Below are positions 1 through 9,123 of a DNA stretch of 64,000 bases, one piece after another. Under the pieces are notes generated by a model that was given only the letters and a program-made list of their open reading frames with translations, did no database searches and was not told the origin of the DNA. A program made the translations under genes and the position numbers. The stretch lies in contig JBNLDE010000219.1 of assembly GCA_050304175.1 (NCBI GenBank), positions 1 to 64,000 of the forward strand, written 5' to 3'. The number at the start of each line of letters is the position of its first letter. Positions within the stretch are counted from its first letter, which is position 1. Origin of the DNA: JAIOIW01 sp050304175 (GTDB lineage Bacteria; Pseudomonadota; Alphaproteobacteria; Rhizobiales; Rhizobiaceae).

Positions 1-1041
1 CGCGGCAAGGGCAAGTTCAAGGAACTCGGGCCCGATGCCAAGGGCGGCGTGCGCGTCGTCAAATCCGTTGACGAGGTGGTTGCCAACGCCAGGGAAATGT
101 TGGGCAACACTCTGGTCACCAAACAGACGGGTCCTGCCGGCAAGCAGGTCAACCGCCTCTATATAGAAGACGGTGCGGCCATTGCCCGCGAACTTTACCT
201 GTCGATCCTGGTCAACCGCGAGACCGGCCGGGTATCCTTCGTTGCCTCCACCGAAGGCGGCATGGACATCGAAACCGTGGCGCACGACACGCCAGAAAAG
301 ATCCTCACCCTCGATATCGATCCCAACACCGGCATGACGGCCGCAGACGCCAGCAAGTTGAGCGATGGTCTGAAATTGGAAGGTGCCGCTCGCGCCGATG
401 GCGATAGCCTGTTTCCCATTCTCTACAAGGCCTTCACCGAAAAGGACATGAGCCTGCTCGAGATCAATCCGCTGGTGGTGCTCGAGGACGGTCATCTGCG
501 CGTTCTCGATGCCAAGGTCGGCTTCGACAACAATGCCCTGTTCCGTCATCCCGACATCATGGAACTGCGCGATGAGAGCGAAGAGGACGAGAAGGAGATT
601 GAAGCCTCCAAGTTCGATCTTGCCTATATCGCACTTGATGGCGACATCGGTTGCATGGTCAATGGTGCCGGCCTTGCCATGGCGACCATGGACATCATCA
701 AGCTGTATGGCGCAGAACCGGCCAACTTCCTCGATGTCGGCGGTGGCGCCAGCAAGGAAAAGGTCACAGCAGCCTTCAAGATCATCACCGCGGATCCGCA
801 GGTCAAGGGCATCCTGGTCAACATCTTCGGCGGCATCATGCGCTGTGATGTCATCGCCGAAGGCGTTGTCGCCGCGGTCAAGGAAGTTGGCCTCACGGTG
901 CCGCTGGTAGTCCGCCTGGAAGGCACCAATGTCGACAAGGGCAAGGCGATCATCAACGACAGCGGCCTGAACGTCATCGCCGCAGACGACCTCGACGATG
1001 CCGCCCAGAAGATCGTCAAGGCGGTCAAGGCCAACGCATAG
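1..1041 (+). CDS. sucC: Succinyl-CoA ligase (ADP-forming) beta subunit, 5'-truncated by window edge
   Basis: This is the nucleotide-binding subunit of succinyl-CoA synthetase, which interconverts succinyl-CoA and succinate with substrate-level phosphorylation in the TCA cycle. The frame is open from base 1, giving 346 visible residues. The family is about 398 aa, so roughly 50 N-terminal residues of the ATP-grasp domain lie outside the window. The internal GTG at 49 is therefore not the true start. The glycine-rich C-terminal CoA-ligase-like domain is intact, with GGGASKEKV and the NIFGGIMRCD segment that faces the alpha subunit. sucD follows 106 bp later in the usual operon order. Confidence 0.97.
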   Translation, partial: RGKGKFKELGPDAKGGVRVVKSVDEVVANAREMLGNTLVTKQTGPAGKQVNRLYIEDGAAIARELYLSILVNRETGRVSFVASTEGGMDIETVAHDTPEKILTLDIDPNTGMTAADASKLSDGLKLEGAARADGDSLFPILYKAFTEKDMSLLEINPLVVLEDGHLRVLDAKVGFDNNALFRHPDIMELRDESEEDEKEIEASKFDLAYIALDGDIGCMVNGAGLAMATMDIIKLYGAEPANFLDVGGGASKEKVTAAFKIITADPQVKGILVNIFGGIMRCDVIAEGVVAAVKEVGLTVPLVVRLEGTNVDKGKAIINDSGLNVIAADDLDDAAQKIVKAVKANA

Positions 1042-1147
1042 TCATCCGCCCCGGACGCGATCAGGCCGGTTGGTTCATTAGCAGCATGACACGACGGCCA
1101 TTATGCACCGGGAACCCATTTGAACTTCGCGAGAAAAGCAGAAAATC

Positions 1148-2050
1148 ATGTCCATTATCGTCAATAAAGACACGAAAGTTCTGGTCCAGGGATTGACCGG
1201 CAAGACCGGCACCTTCCACACCGAGCAGGCACTGGCCTATCACGGCACCAAGATGGTCGGCGGCATCCATCCCAAGAAGGGCGGCGAGACCTGGGAAGGC
1301 TCCGGCGGCGACAAGCTGCCGATCTTCGCAACGGTCGCCGAGGGCAAGGCCGCGACCGGCGCCGACGCGTCTGTGGTCTACGTACCGCCGGCGGGCGCCG
1401 CCGCCGCGATCATCGAGGCGATCGACGCGGAAATCCCGCTGATCGTCTGCATCACCGAAGGCATCCCGGTGCAGGACATGGTCAAGGTTAAGGCCCGGCT
1501 CGACAAGTCGGCTTCGCGCCTGATCGGCCCGAATTGCCCGGGCGTGCTGACGCCGGACGAGTGCAAGATCGGCATCATGCCGGGCAACATCTTCAAGAAG
1601 GGCTCGGTCGGCATCCTGTCGCGGTCCGGCACACTGACCTACGAAGCCGTGTTCCAGACAACCAATGAGGGCCTTGGCCAGTCGACGGCCGTCGGCATCG
1701 GCGGCGATCCGGTCAAGGGCACGGAGTTCATCGACGTGCTCGACATGTTCCTCGACGACCCCGAGACGGAATCGATCATCATGATCGGGGAGATCGGCGG
1801 TTCGGCCGAGGAAGATGCCGCCGCCTGGCTGACCGAGCAGGCCGCCAAGGGCCGCAAGAAGCCGATGGCCGGTTTCATTGCCGGCCGCACGGCGCCTCCC
1901 GGACGCACCATGGGCCATGCCGGCGCGGTGATTTCCGGCGGCAAGGGCGGTGCGGAAGACAAGATCGCGGCGATGGAGGCGGCGGGCATCCGCGTGTCGC
2001 CGTCGCCGGCGCGCCTTGGCAAGACGCTGTCGGAAGTGCTCAAGGGCTGA
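1148..2050 (+). CDS. sucD: Succinyl-CoA ligase alpha subunit
   Basis: This is the CoA-binding, phosphohistidine-carrying subunit that pairs with SucC. The 300-aa length is normal for the family. The N-terminal Rossmann-type CoA-binding domain starts with VQGLTGKTGTFHTEQA. The active-site histidine is His257 in TMGHAGAVISGGKG, the family's phosphorylation loop. ATG at 1148 is the only start that keeps the canonical MSIIVNKDT N-terminus. It lies between sucC and sucA, consistent with a single sucCDAB transcript. A strong GC hairpin follows the stop codon at 2068-2087. Confidence 0.98.
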   Translation: MSIIVNKDTKVLVQGLTGKTGTFHTEQALAYHGTKMVGGIHPKKGGETWEGSGGDKLPIFATVAEGKAATGADASVVYVPPAGAAAAIIEAIDAEIPLIVCITEGIPVQDMVKVKARLDKSASRLIGPNCPGVLTPDECKIGIMPGNIFKKGSVGILSRSGTLTYEAVFQTTNEGLGQSTAVGIGGDPVKGTEFIDVLDMFLDDPETESIIMIGEIGGSAEEDAAAWLTEQAAKGRKKPMAGFIAGRTAPPGRTMGHAGAVISGGKGGAEDKIAAMEAAGIRVSPSPARLGKTLSEVLKG

Positions 2051-2067
2051 GGCCCTGACGACCAGGC

Positions 2068-2087
2068 GCCGGGCGCCCGCGCCCGGC
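2068..2087 (+). other. GC-rich hairpin in the sucD-sucA spacer
   Basis: The arms GCCGGGCG and CGCCCGGC form a perfect 8-bp stem around a CCCG loop, 17 nt after the sucD stop. No T-run follows, so it is not a standard intrinsic terminator. It may be an mRNA-processing or stabilising element inside the suc transcript. Confidence 0.45.
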
Positions 2088-2167
2088 CGCCGCAGGAGGG
2101 ATAGACCGGGCGCGCAGGCCAACAGGCCGCGTCCGCCCCAGAACAGGAGCCGGAGAAACTCCGGAGA

Positions 2168-5161
2168 ATGGCTATGGCGCGTAACGATCAGGCCAACGAT
2201 ATCTTCGAACAGACGTCCTTCCTCTATGGCGGCAACGCCGCCTGGATCGAGGAACTCTACGCCTCCTATGAGGAAAACCCGGCGAGCGTCGACGAGGAAT
2301 GGCGCAATTTCTTCGCCGCGCTCAAGGACGATGCGAGCGATGTGAAGAAGAATGCCCGGGGCGCTTCCTGGGAAAAGCCGAACTGGCCGATCGCCGCCAA
2401 TGGCGAGCTGGTTTCGGCGCTCGACGGAGACTGGGGCCAAGTCGAGAAGCATATCGAAACCAAAGTCCGCGGCAAGGCGGCCGCGGCCGGTGTTCCGATT
2501 TCGGAAGATCAGGTGTTGCAGTCGACGCGCGACTCGGTGCGCGCGATCATGATGATTCGCGCCTACCGCATGCGCGGCCATCTGCATGCCGATCTCGACC
2601 CGCTGGGTTTGGCCGGCCTGAAGGAAGACTACAACGAGCTTTCGCCCGAGAATTACGGCTTCACGGAAGCCGACTTCGACCGGCCGATCTTCATCGATTT
2701 TATGCTCGGGCTGGAATTCGCGACGATCCGGCAGATGCTCGACATTCTAAAGCGCACCTATTGCTCGACCATCGGTGTCGAGTTCATGCACATTTCCGTG
2801 CCGGAGGAAAAATCCTGGATCCAGGAGCGCATCGAGGGTCCGGACAAGGGCGTCGCCTTCACCGACATGGGCAAGAAGGCGATCCTGCAGAAACTGATCG
2901 AGGCGGAAGGTTTCGAGCAGTTCATCGACGTCAAGTACAAGGGCACGAAACGCTTCGGCCTCGATGGCGGCGAGTCGCTGATCCCGGCGCTCGAGCAGAT
3001 CATCAAGCGCGGCGGCAACATGGGCATGAAGGAGGTCGTGTTCGGCATGGCCCATCGCGGCCGCCTCAACGTGCTGACCCAGGTGATGGCGAAACCGCAC
3101 CGTGCCGTGTTCCACGAGTTCAAGGGCGGGTCGTTCACACCCGACGACGTGGAAGGTTCGGGCGATGTGAAATACCACCTCGGCGCGTCGTCGGACCGCG
3201 AGTTCGACGGCAACAAGGTGCACTTGTCACTGACGGCCAACCCGTCGCACCTGGAAATCGTCAATCCTGTCGTGATGGGCAAGGCGCGCGCCAAGCAGGA
3301 CCAGATCTTCGGCCGCACCCGCGAGGAAATCGTTCCGCTGGCCGAGCGCCGCACGGTGCTGCCGTTGCTGATCCACGGCGATGCCGCCTTCGCCGGCCAG
3401 GGGGTCGTGGCCGAGTGTCTCGGCCTGTCGGCGCTGCGCGGCCATCGCGTGGCCGGGACGCTGCATTTCATCATCAACAACCAGATCGGGTTCACGACCA
3501 ACCCGCGCTTCTCGCGCTCGTCGCCCTACCCGTCCGATGTCGCGAAGATGATCGAGGCGCCGATCTTTCACGTTAATGGCGACGATCCGGAAGCCGTGGT
3601 CTATGCAGCCAAGGTGGCGACCGAATTCCGGATGCTGTTCCACAAGCCGGTGGTCATCGACATGTTCTGCTATCGGCGGTTCGGCCACAATGAGGGCGAC
3701 GAGCCGGCATTCACTCAGCCGATCATGTACAAGAAGATCCGCTCGCATAAAACGGCCGTGCAGATCTATGCCGAGAAGCTGATCGCCGAGGGCCTGCTCT
3801 CCGAAGGCGAAGTGGAAAAGATGAAGGCCGACTGGCGCGCTCATCTGGAAACCGAGTTCGATTCCGGCAATTCCTACAAGCCGAACAAGGCCGATTGGCT
3901 AGACGGCGCCTGGACCGGCTTCCGTACCGCCGACAATGCCGACGAACAGCGTCGCGGCAAGACCGCGGTGCCGGTCAAGACTCTCAAGGAGATCGGCAAG
4001 AAACTCGCGCAGGTTCCGGACGATTTCGAAGTCCACCGTACGATCAAGCGGTTCCAGGACAACCGCAAGGCGATGATCGATACCGGAGAGGGCATCGACT
4101 GGGCGACGGCCGAATCGCTTGCCTTCGGCTCATTGCTGCTCGAGGGCCATCCGGTGCGGCTGTCCGGCCAGGATTGCGAACGCGGCACGTTCTCGCAGCG
4201 CCACTCTGTGCTCTACGACCAGCGCGACGAAAACCGCTACATTCCGCTCAACAATCTGGGTGCCAGCCAGTCCAACTACGAAGTCATCAATTCGATGCTG
4301 TCGGAAGAGGCGGTGCTCGGTTTCGAATACGGCTATTCGCTGGCCGAACCCCGCGCACTGTCGATGTGGGAAGCGCAGTTCGGCGATTTCGCCAACGGCG
4401 CGCAGGTGGTGTTCGACCAGTTCATCTCGTCGGGCGAACGCAAATGGCTGCGCATGTCGGGCCTGGTCTGCCTGTTGCCGCACGGCTACGAGGGCCAGGG
4501 ACCGGAACACTCGTCCGCCCGGCTAGAGCGCTGGCTGCAAATGTGCGCGGAAGACAACATGCAGGTCGCCAACTGCTCGACGCCGGCCAACTATTTTCAC
4601 ATCCTACGGCGTCAGTTGAAGCGCGATTTCCGCAAGCCGCTGATCATGATGACGCCGAAGTCGCTGCTGCGCCACAAGCGCGCTGTCTCGACGCTGGCCG
4701 AAATGTCGGGCGAAAGCTCGTTCCACCGCCTGCTGTGGGACGACGCGCAGCATCTGAAAGACCAGCCGATCAAGCTGGTCAAGGATTCCAAGATCCGCCG
4801 TGTCGTGCTGTGTACCGGCAAGGTCTATTACGACCTCTACGAGGAACGGGAGAAGCGCGGGATCGACGACATCTACCTGCTGCGCGTCGAACAGCTCTAC
4901 CCGTTCCCGGCCAAGGCGCTGATCAACGAATTGTCGCGCTTCCGCAATGCGGAGATGGTGTGGTGCCAGGAAGAGCCCAAGAACATGGGTGCCTGGTCTT
5001 TCATCGATCCCTATCTCGAATGGGTTCTTGCTCATATCGATGCCAAGCACCAGCGGGTCCGCTATGCCGGCCGGCCGGCCGCGGCATCGCCGGCGACGGG
5101 CATGATGTCGAAGCACATGGCGCAGCTGGAAGCGTTCCTCAACGACGCGCTCGGCGAATAA
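2168..5161 (+). CDS. sucA: 2-oxoglutarate dehydrogenase E1 component
   Basis: This thiamine-diphosphate-dependent E1 decarboxylates 2-oxoglutarate and reductively succinylates the lipoyl group of SucB. The 997-aa length fits the family. The N-terminal motif DIFEQTSFLYGGNAAWIEELY, of which the core is residues 9-25, is the E2-binding region typical of OdhA/SucA. The ThDP domain includes GDAAFAGQGVVAE near residue 404 and NNQIGFTT. The transketolase-like central and C-terminal domains are intact. Two starts are possible: ATG 2168, or ATG 2174. The GGAG at 2163-2166 is spaced properly only for 2174, so 2174 (MARNDQAN) is the more likely start. sucB follows after 32 bp. Confidence 0.97.
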   Translation: MAMARNDQANDIFEQTSFLYGGNAAWIEELYASYEENPASVDEEWRNFFAALKDDASDVKKNARGASWEKPNWPIAANGELVSALDGDWGQVEKHIETKVRGKAAAAGVPISEDQVLQSTRDSVRAIMMIRAYRMRGHLHADLDPLGLAGLKEDYNELSPENYGFTEADFDRPIFIDFMLGLEFATIRQMLDILKRTYCSTIGVEFMHISVPEEKSWIQERIEGPDKGVAFTDMGKKAILQKLIEAEGFEQFIDVKYKGTKRFGLDGGESLIPALEQIIKRGGNMGMKEVVFGMAHRGRLNVLTQVMAKPHRAVFHEFKGGSFTPDDVEGSGDVKYHLGASSDREFDGNKVHLSLTANPSHLEIVNPVVMGKARAKQDQIFGRTREEIVPLAERRTVLPLLIHGDAAFAGQGVVAECLGLSALRGHRVAGTLHFIINNQIGFTTNPRFSRSSPYPSDVAKMIEAPIFHVNGDDPEAVVYAAKVATEFRMLFHKPVVIDMFCYRRFGHNEGDEPAFTQPIMYKKIRSHKTAVQIYAEKLIAEGLLSEGEVEKMKADWRAHLETEFDSGNSYKPNKADWLDGAWTGFRTADNADEQRRGKTAVPVKTLKEIGKKLAQVPDDFEVHRTIKRFQDNRKAMIDTGEGIDWATAESLAFGSLLLEGHPVRLSGQDCERGTFSQRHSVLYDQRDENRYIPLNNLGASQSNYEVINSMLSEEAVLGFEYGYSLAEPRALSMWEAQFGDFANGAQVVFDQFISSGERKWLRMSGLVCLLPHGYEGQGPEHSSARLERWLQMCAEDNMQVANCSTPANYFHILRRQLKRDFRKPLIMMTPKSLLRHKRAVSTLAEMSGESSFHRLLWDDAQHLKDQPIKLVKDSKIRRVVLCTGKVYYDLYEEREKRGIDDIYLLRVEQLYPFPAKALINELSRFRNAEMVWCQEEPKNMGAWSFIDPYLEWVLAHIDAKHQRVRYAGRPAAASPATGMMSKHMAQLEAFLNDALGE

Positions 5162-5193
5162 GACAACCGGATAACAGGTAACGGATACAGATC

Positions 5194-6411
5194 ATGGCTA
5201 CAGAAATCCGCGTTCCCACCCTTGGCGAATCGGTCACCGAAGCGACCATCGGGCAATGGTTCAAGAAGCCGGGCGACGCGATCGCCCTGGACGAACCCCT
5301 GGTGGAACTCGAAACCGACAAGGTGACGATCGAGGTGCCGGCTTCCGCGGCGGGCACGCTGTCGGAGATCTCCGTCGCCGAAGGCGAGACCGTCGAGGTC
5401 GGCGCGCTGCTGGGCATGATTGCCGAGGGCGCCGGCGCCGCCGCCGCGCCCGCGAAGTCCGAAGCTGCCAAGACGGCCGAAGAACCGAAGAAGGCTGCCG
5501 CGCCGGCGACAGCCGGCGGCGATATGCCGCCCGCCCCTTCCGCGTCGAAAATGATGGCCGAAAAGGGCCTGAATGCCGGCCAGGTCGAGGGAACCGGCAA
5601 GCGCGGACAGATCCTCAAGGGTGACGTCATCGACGCGCTCGCCAAGGGTCCGGCTGCGGCCCCTGCCGCGGCGCCGGTCGCCGCGCGCGCGCCGTCAAAC
5701 CAGGACGACGCAGTGCGCGAGGAGCGCGTGCGCATGACCAAGCTGCGCCAGACCATCGCGCGCCGGCTGAAGGACGCGCAGGCAACGGCCGCCATGCTGA
5801 CCACCTTCAACGAGGTGGACATGACGGCGGTGATGGATCTGCGCAAGAAATACAAGGACGTGTTCGAGAAGAAACACGGCGTCAAGCTCGGCTTCATGGG
5901 CTTCTTCACCAAGGCCGTGTGCCATGCGCTGAAGGAGATCCCGGCGGTCAATGCCGAGATCGACGGGACCGACATCATCTACAAGAACTTCGCCCATGTC
6001 GGCGTTGCCGTGGGTACCGACAAGGGCCTCGTGGTGCCGGTGGTGCGCGACGCCGACCAGATGTCGATTGCCGAGATCGAAAAGGAAATTGGACGGTTGG
6101 GCGTTGCGGCACGCGACGGCAAGCTGTCGATGGCCGAGATGCAGGGAGGGACATTCACCATCTCCAATGGCGGTGTCTACGGCTCGCTGATGTCGACGCC
6201 GATCCTCAATGCGCCGCAGTCGGGCATTCTCGGCATGCACAAGATCCAGGAACGCCCGATGGCCATAGGTGGCCAGGTGGTAATCCGGCCGATGATGTAT
6301 CTTGCGCTCAGCTACGACCACCGGATCGTTGACGGCAAGGAGGCGGTGACCTTCCTGGTTCGGGTCAAGGAAAGCCTGGAGGATCCGGAACGGCTGGTGC
6401 TCGACCTGTAG
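5194..6411 (+). CDS. sucB: Dihydrolipoyllysine succinyltransferase (E2 of 2-oxoglutarate dehydrogenase)
   Basis: This is the core acyltransferase of the 2-oxoglutarate dehydrogenase complex. Its domains in order are a lipoyl domain (residues 1-77, lipoylated Lys43 in ETDKVTIE), an Ala/Pro/Lys-rich linker, a peripheral subunit-binding domain (about 110-148, PSASKMMAEKGLNAGQVEG), a second Ala/Pro linker, and the catalytic domain (about 170-405). The catalytic His376 sits in SYDHRIVDG. Only one lipoyl domain is present, as is normal for SucB. The length of 405 aa is typical. Position after sucA and upstream of an E3 gene supports SucB rather than a pyruvate or branched-chain E2. Confidence 0.97.
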   Translation: MATEIRVPTLGESVTEATIGQWFKKPGDAIALDEPLVELETDKVTIEVPASAAGTLSEISVAEGETVEVGALLGMIAEGAGAAAAPAKSEAAKTAEEPKKAAAPATAGGDMPPAPSASKMMAEKGLNAGQVEGTGKRGQILKGDVIDALAKGPAAAPAAAPVAARAPSNQDDAVREERVRMTKLRQTIARRLKDAQATAAMLTTFNEVDMTAVMDLRKKYKDVFEKKHGVKLGFMGFFTKAVCHALKEIPAVNAEIDGTDIIYKNFAHVGVAVGTDKGLVVPVVRDADQMSIAEIEKEIGRLGVAARDGKLSMAEMQGGTFTISNGGVYGSLMSTPILNAPQSGILGMHKIQERPMAIGGQVVIRPMMYLALSYDHRIVDGKEAVTFLVRVKESLEDPERLVLDL

Positions 6412-6453
6412 GACCAGGCCGTCGCAACGCATTTTCACGCGAGGATGTCCGAT

Positions 6454-7209
6454 ATGAACAAAGCCGGCAAAACAGTTCTCGTTACCGGAGGATCGCGCGG
6501 TATTGGCGCGGCCGTGTCAATCGGTGCGGCGAAGGCCGGTTGGCGCGTTGCGGTGAACTATGTTTCCGACAAGGCGGCGGCCGATGCGGTCGTCGCAGAG
6601 ATCGAGAAGGCTGGCGGAGAGGCCTTCGCGGTCAAGGGCGATGTCGGCTCGGAAGCCGACGTGTTGGCGATGTTTGCGGCAGTCGATGACCGCTGGGGCA
6701 GACTCGACGGGCTGGTCAACAATGCCGGCGTGGTCGACAGGACGGCGCGGCTCGACGAGATGAGCGCGGACCGCTTCGAACGGATGATGCGCATCAACGT
6801 AACCGGGTCGCTGCTGTGCGCCCGCGAGGCGGTGAAGCGCATGTCCACGAAGCATGGCGGCAGGGGCGGCGTGATCGTCAACCTGTCGTCGGCGGCCGCC
6901 AAGCTCGGCAGCCCGGCGCAATATGTCGACTACGCGGCGTCGAAGGGCGCGATTGACAGTTTCACCAAGGGACTCGGGATCGAGGTGGCGGCGGAGGGCA
7001 TCCGCGTCAACGCCGTTCGTCCCGGCATCATCGACACCGAAATCCATGCCTCGGGCGGCGAGCCCGACCGGGTGGAAAAGGCGCGCGGCGCGGTGCCGAT
7101 GAAACGCGAGGGCAGCGCGCAGGAAGTGGCCGATGTCATCCTGTACTTGATGTCGGACCAGTCCTCCTACGTTACGGCCTCGATCGTCGAAGTGACGGGC
7201 GGCCGGTAA
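6454..7209 (+). CDS. SDR-family NAD(P)-dependent oxidoreductase
   Basis: This is a classical short-chain dehydrogenase/reductase of about 251 aa. It has the cofactor motif TGGSRGIG near the N-terminus, NNAG in the middle, and the catalytic Ser and YxxxK segment (NLSSAAAK then YAASK). The C-terminal PGIIDTEIHA region resembles FabG-like glucose/3-oxoacyl dehydrogenases. The substrate cannot be read from the sequence. GAGG at 6441-6444 abuts the upstream ATG at 6445 but is 9 nt from ATG 6454, so 6454 (MNKAGKTVLVTGG) is the preferred start. It sits between sucB and lpdA in the same direction, so it is probably co-transcribed with the 2-oxoglutarate dehydrogenase genes. Confidence 0.9.
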   Translation: MNKAGKTVLVTGGSRGIGAAVSIGAAKAGWRVAVNYVSDKAAADAVVAEIEKAGGEAFAVKGDVGSEADVLAMFAAVDDRWGRLDGLVNNAGVVDRTARLDEMSADRFERMMRINVTGSLLCAREAVKRMSTKHGGRGGVIVNLSSAAAKLGSPAQYVDYAASKGAIDSFTKGLGIEVAAEGIRVNAVRPGIIDTEIHASGGEPDRVEKARGAVPMKREGSAQEVADVILYLMSDQSSYVTASIVEVTGGR

Positions 7210-7286
7210 CGGGCGCGCCCCGCGAAACAAACGACCGGCGGGCAACCCTGGTTGCGCTGTCTCAACGGAAAGAAAAGAGGATCATC

Positions 7287-8702
7287 ATGGCAAACGCCTA
7301 TGACGTCGTCGTTATCGGAAGCGGCCCCGGCGGCTATGTCTGCGCGATCAAGGCGGCGCAACTCGGTCTCAAGACGGCGGTGATCGAGAAGCGCGCCACA
7401 TTCGGCGGCACATGCCTCAATGTCGGCTGCATCCCTTCGAAGGCGCTGCTGCATGCCTCGGAGATGTTCGCCGAGGCCGGGCACAAGTTCGATGCGCTCG
7501 GCGTCGAAATCGCGGCGCCGAAGCTGAACCTCGACAAGATGATGGCGCACAAGGACGCCACGGTGAAATCCAATGTCGATGGTGTGCAGTTCCTGTTCAA
7601 GAAGAACAAGATCGACACGTTCTCCGGAACCGGCCGGGTGATCGGGGAAGGCAAGGTGGCGGTCAGGGACGAGGACGGCAAGGAAACGGAAATCGAGGCG
7701 AAGAACATCGTCATCGCCACGGGATCGGACGTCGCCGGCATTCCGGGAGTCGATGTCGCCTTCGACGAGAAGGTGATCGTTTCCTCGACCGGCGCGATTG
7801 CGCTGGCGAAGGTGCCGGAGCACCTGATCGTGGTCGGCGGCGGCGTAATCGGGCTCGAGCTTGGCTCGGTCTGGGCGCGGCTCGGCGCCAAGGTGACGGT
7901 GGTCGAGTTCCTCGACACGATCTTCGGGGGCGGCATGGACGGCGAGGTCTCCAAGCAGTTTCAGCGAATGCTCGCCAGGCAGGGGATAACGTTCAAGCTC
8001 GGTGCCAAGGTGACGGCGGTCGACAAGGACAAGAGGGGCGCCAAGGTGACCTTCGAACCGGTCAAAGGCGGCGACGCGGAAACGCTGGACGCCGATGTCG
8101 TGCTCGTGGCAACCGGCCGCAAGCCCTATACCGAGGGGCTTGGCCTCGAAGAAGCCGGTGTTGTGCTGGACGAACGCGGACGGGTGGAAGTCAATTCCCA
8201 CTTCCAGACTTCGATTCCGGGCGTCTACGCGATTGGTGACGTGATCCGCGGGCCGATGCTCGCACACAAGGCGGAGGACGAGGGCGTCGCCCTGGCCGAG
8301 ATCATTGCCGGCCAGGCTGGCCACGTGAATTACGACGTGATTCCGGGCGTCGTCTATACCAGCCCGGAAGTTGCCTCCGTGGGCAAAACCGAGGAAGAAC
8401 TGAAGAAGGCGGGCGTCGCCTACAAGGCGGGCAAGTTCCCGTTCTCGGCCAATGGCCGGGCACGGGCGATGCTCGCCACCGACGGTTTCGTCAAGGTGCT
8501 GGCCGATGCGGCGACCGACCGTGTGCTCGGCGTCCATATCGTCGGCTTTGGCGCCGGCGAGATGATCCATGAGGCGGCGGTGCTGATGGAGTTCGGAGGG
8601 TCGTCGGAGGATTTGGGCCGCACCTGCCACGCGCATCCGACCATGTCGGAGGCGGTCAAGGAAGCAGCGCTGGCGACGTTCGACAAGCCGATTCACATGT
8701 GA
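7287..8702 (+). CDS. lpdA: Dihydrolipoyl dehydrogenase (E3)
   Basis: This flavoprotein reoxidises dihydrolipoamide of 2-oxo-acid dehydrogenase complexes with NAD+. It has an N-terminal FAD motif (GSGPGGYVCA) and the redox-active disulfide Cys43/Cys48 in GGTCLNVGCIPSK. The central NAD motif is VVGGGVIGLELG, the second FAD motif is YAIGDV, and the C-terminal catalytic His-Glu dyad is in HAHPTMSE (His450). The 471-aa length is standard. A purine-rich stretch (AAAGAAAAGAGG) just upstream of the ATG supplies the ribosome binding site. Its place at the end of the suc cluster makes it the E3 partner of SucA/SucB. Confidence 0.97.
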   Translation: MANAYDVVVIGSGPGGYVCAIKAAQLGLKTAVIEKRATFGGTCLNVGCIPSKALLHASEMFAEAGHKFDALGVEIAAPKLNLDKMMAHKDATVKSNVDGVQFLFKKNKIDTFSGTGRVIGEGKVAVRDEDGKETEIEAKNIVIATGSDVAGIPGVDVAFDEKVIVSSTGAIALAKVPEHLIVVGGGVIGLELGSVWARLGAKVTVVEFLDTIFGGGMDGEVSKQFQRMLARQGITFKLGAKVTAVDKDKRGAKVTFEPVKGGDAETLDADVVLVATGRKPYTEGLGLEEAGVVLDERGRVEVNSHFQTSIPGVYAIGDVIRGPMLAHKAEDEGVALAEIIAGQAGHVNYDVIPGVVYTSPEVASVGKTEEELKKAGVAYKAGKFPFSANGRARAMLATDGFVKVLADAATDRVLGVHIVGFGAGEMIHEAAVLMEFGGSSEDLGRTCHAHPTMSEAVKEAALATFDKPIHM

Positions 8703-8761
8703 GGCGGCGCCACGCAGGTAGCGCCCCGGATATCATTTATTACCGGCCGCAATCGACAGCG

Positions 8762-8792
8762 CGGCCGAATAGAGCGCTGCTCTATTCGGCCG
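8762..8792. other. Perfect 14-bp inverted repeat between convergent genes
   Basis: The arms at 8762-8775 and 8779-8792 are exact complements (CGGCCGAATAGAGC and its reverse complement) around a 3-nt loop. The element lies 59 bp downstream of lpdA and contains the stop codon of the convergent small gene (8782-8784). There is no T-tract on either side. A bidirectional termination or 3'-end-protecting hairpin is the simplest reading. Confidence 0.6.
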
Positions 8793-9000
8793 GCTCTTCG
8801 CGGATTTCCTCCGCGGCGACCCCACCGGTCATCTCTGTCGTATCGTTGTTGTCCTGAAGCGCGTCTTCACGTGTCGACATCGGTGCCTGAATACTGGCGG
8901 TCGTCATTGTGTCATGCGCGGAAGCCGCGTGGAACTCGCAGGCATATGCCGTCGGCGCGGTAAAGCCGATAGCGGCAAGGGCGGCGAGAAGGGTCTTCAT
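8782..9000 (-). CDS. Small secreted protein of unknown function (72 aa)
   Basis: I do not recognise a family. The start at 9000 is supported by a GAGGAG Shine-Dalgarno 7-8 nt upstream; the frame stays open upstream to 9054 but without a better start. Residues 1-20 (MKTLLAALAAIGFTAPTAYA) form a signal peptide with an A-Y-A cleavage site, followed by a single cysteine in CEFHAAS. The remaining 50 residues are polar, rich in Thr, Asp and Glu, and end in an acidic tail. The -3 to -1 residues do not fit a lipobox, so a soluble periplasmic product is more likely than a lipoprotein. Its last codons overlap the inverted repeat at 8762-8792. It lies downstream of the TraB/GumN and xerC genes on the same strand. 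Confidence 0.65.
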   Translation of the reverse strand: MKTLLAALAAIGFTAPTAYACEFHAASAHDTMTTASIQAPMSTREDALQDNNDTTEMTGGVAAEEIREEPAE

Positions 9001-9123
9001 GATGCGATCTCCTCTCAGGCGGTGAGATGTTAGTACCGCCGTCCCGAGAAGCAAATCACGATTTGAGGATTCGAACCCTACGATAGTATTAGAAGGGGGC
9101 AGGTGGCAAAGCCGCTTTGCGAC

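Noticed and set aside
1061..2587. A 508-codon minus-strand frame antisense to sucD and the start of sucA
   Set aside because: Both plus-strand genes are unmistakable, and the antisense product is Arg/Ala/His-rich with no domain pattern.
9067..9078. A TpsiC-like GGGTTCGAATCC motif on the minus strand
   Set aside because: No matching acceptor, D or anticodon stems can be folded around it, and the T-stem itself does not pair; it is not a tRNA gene.
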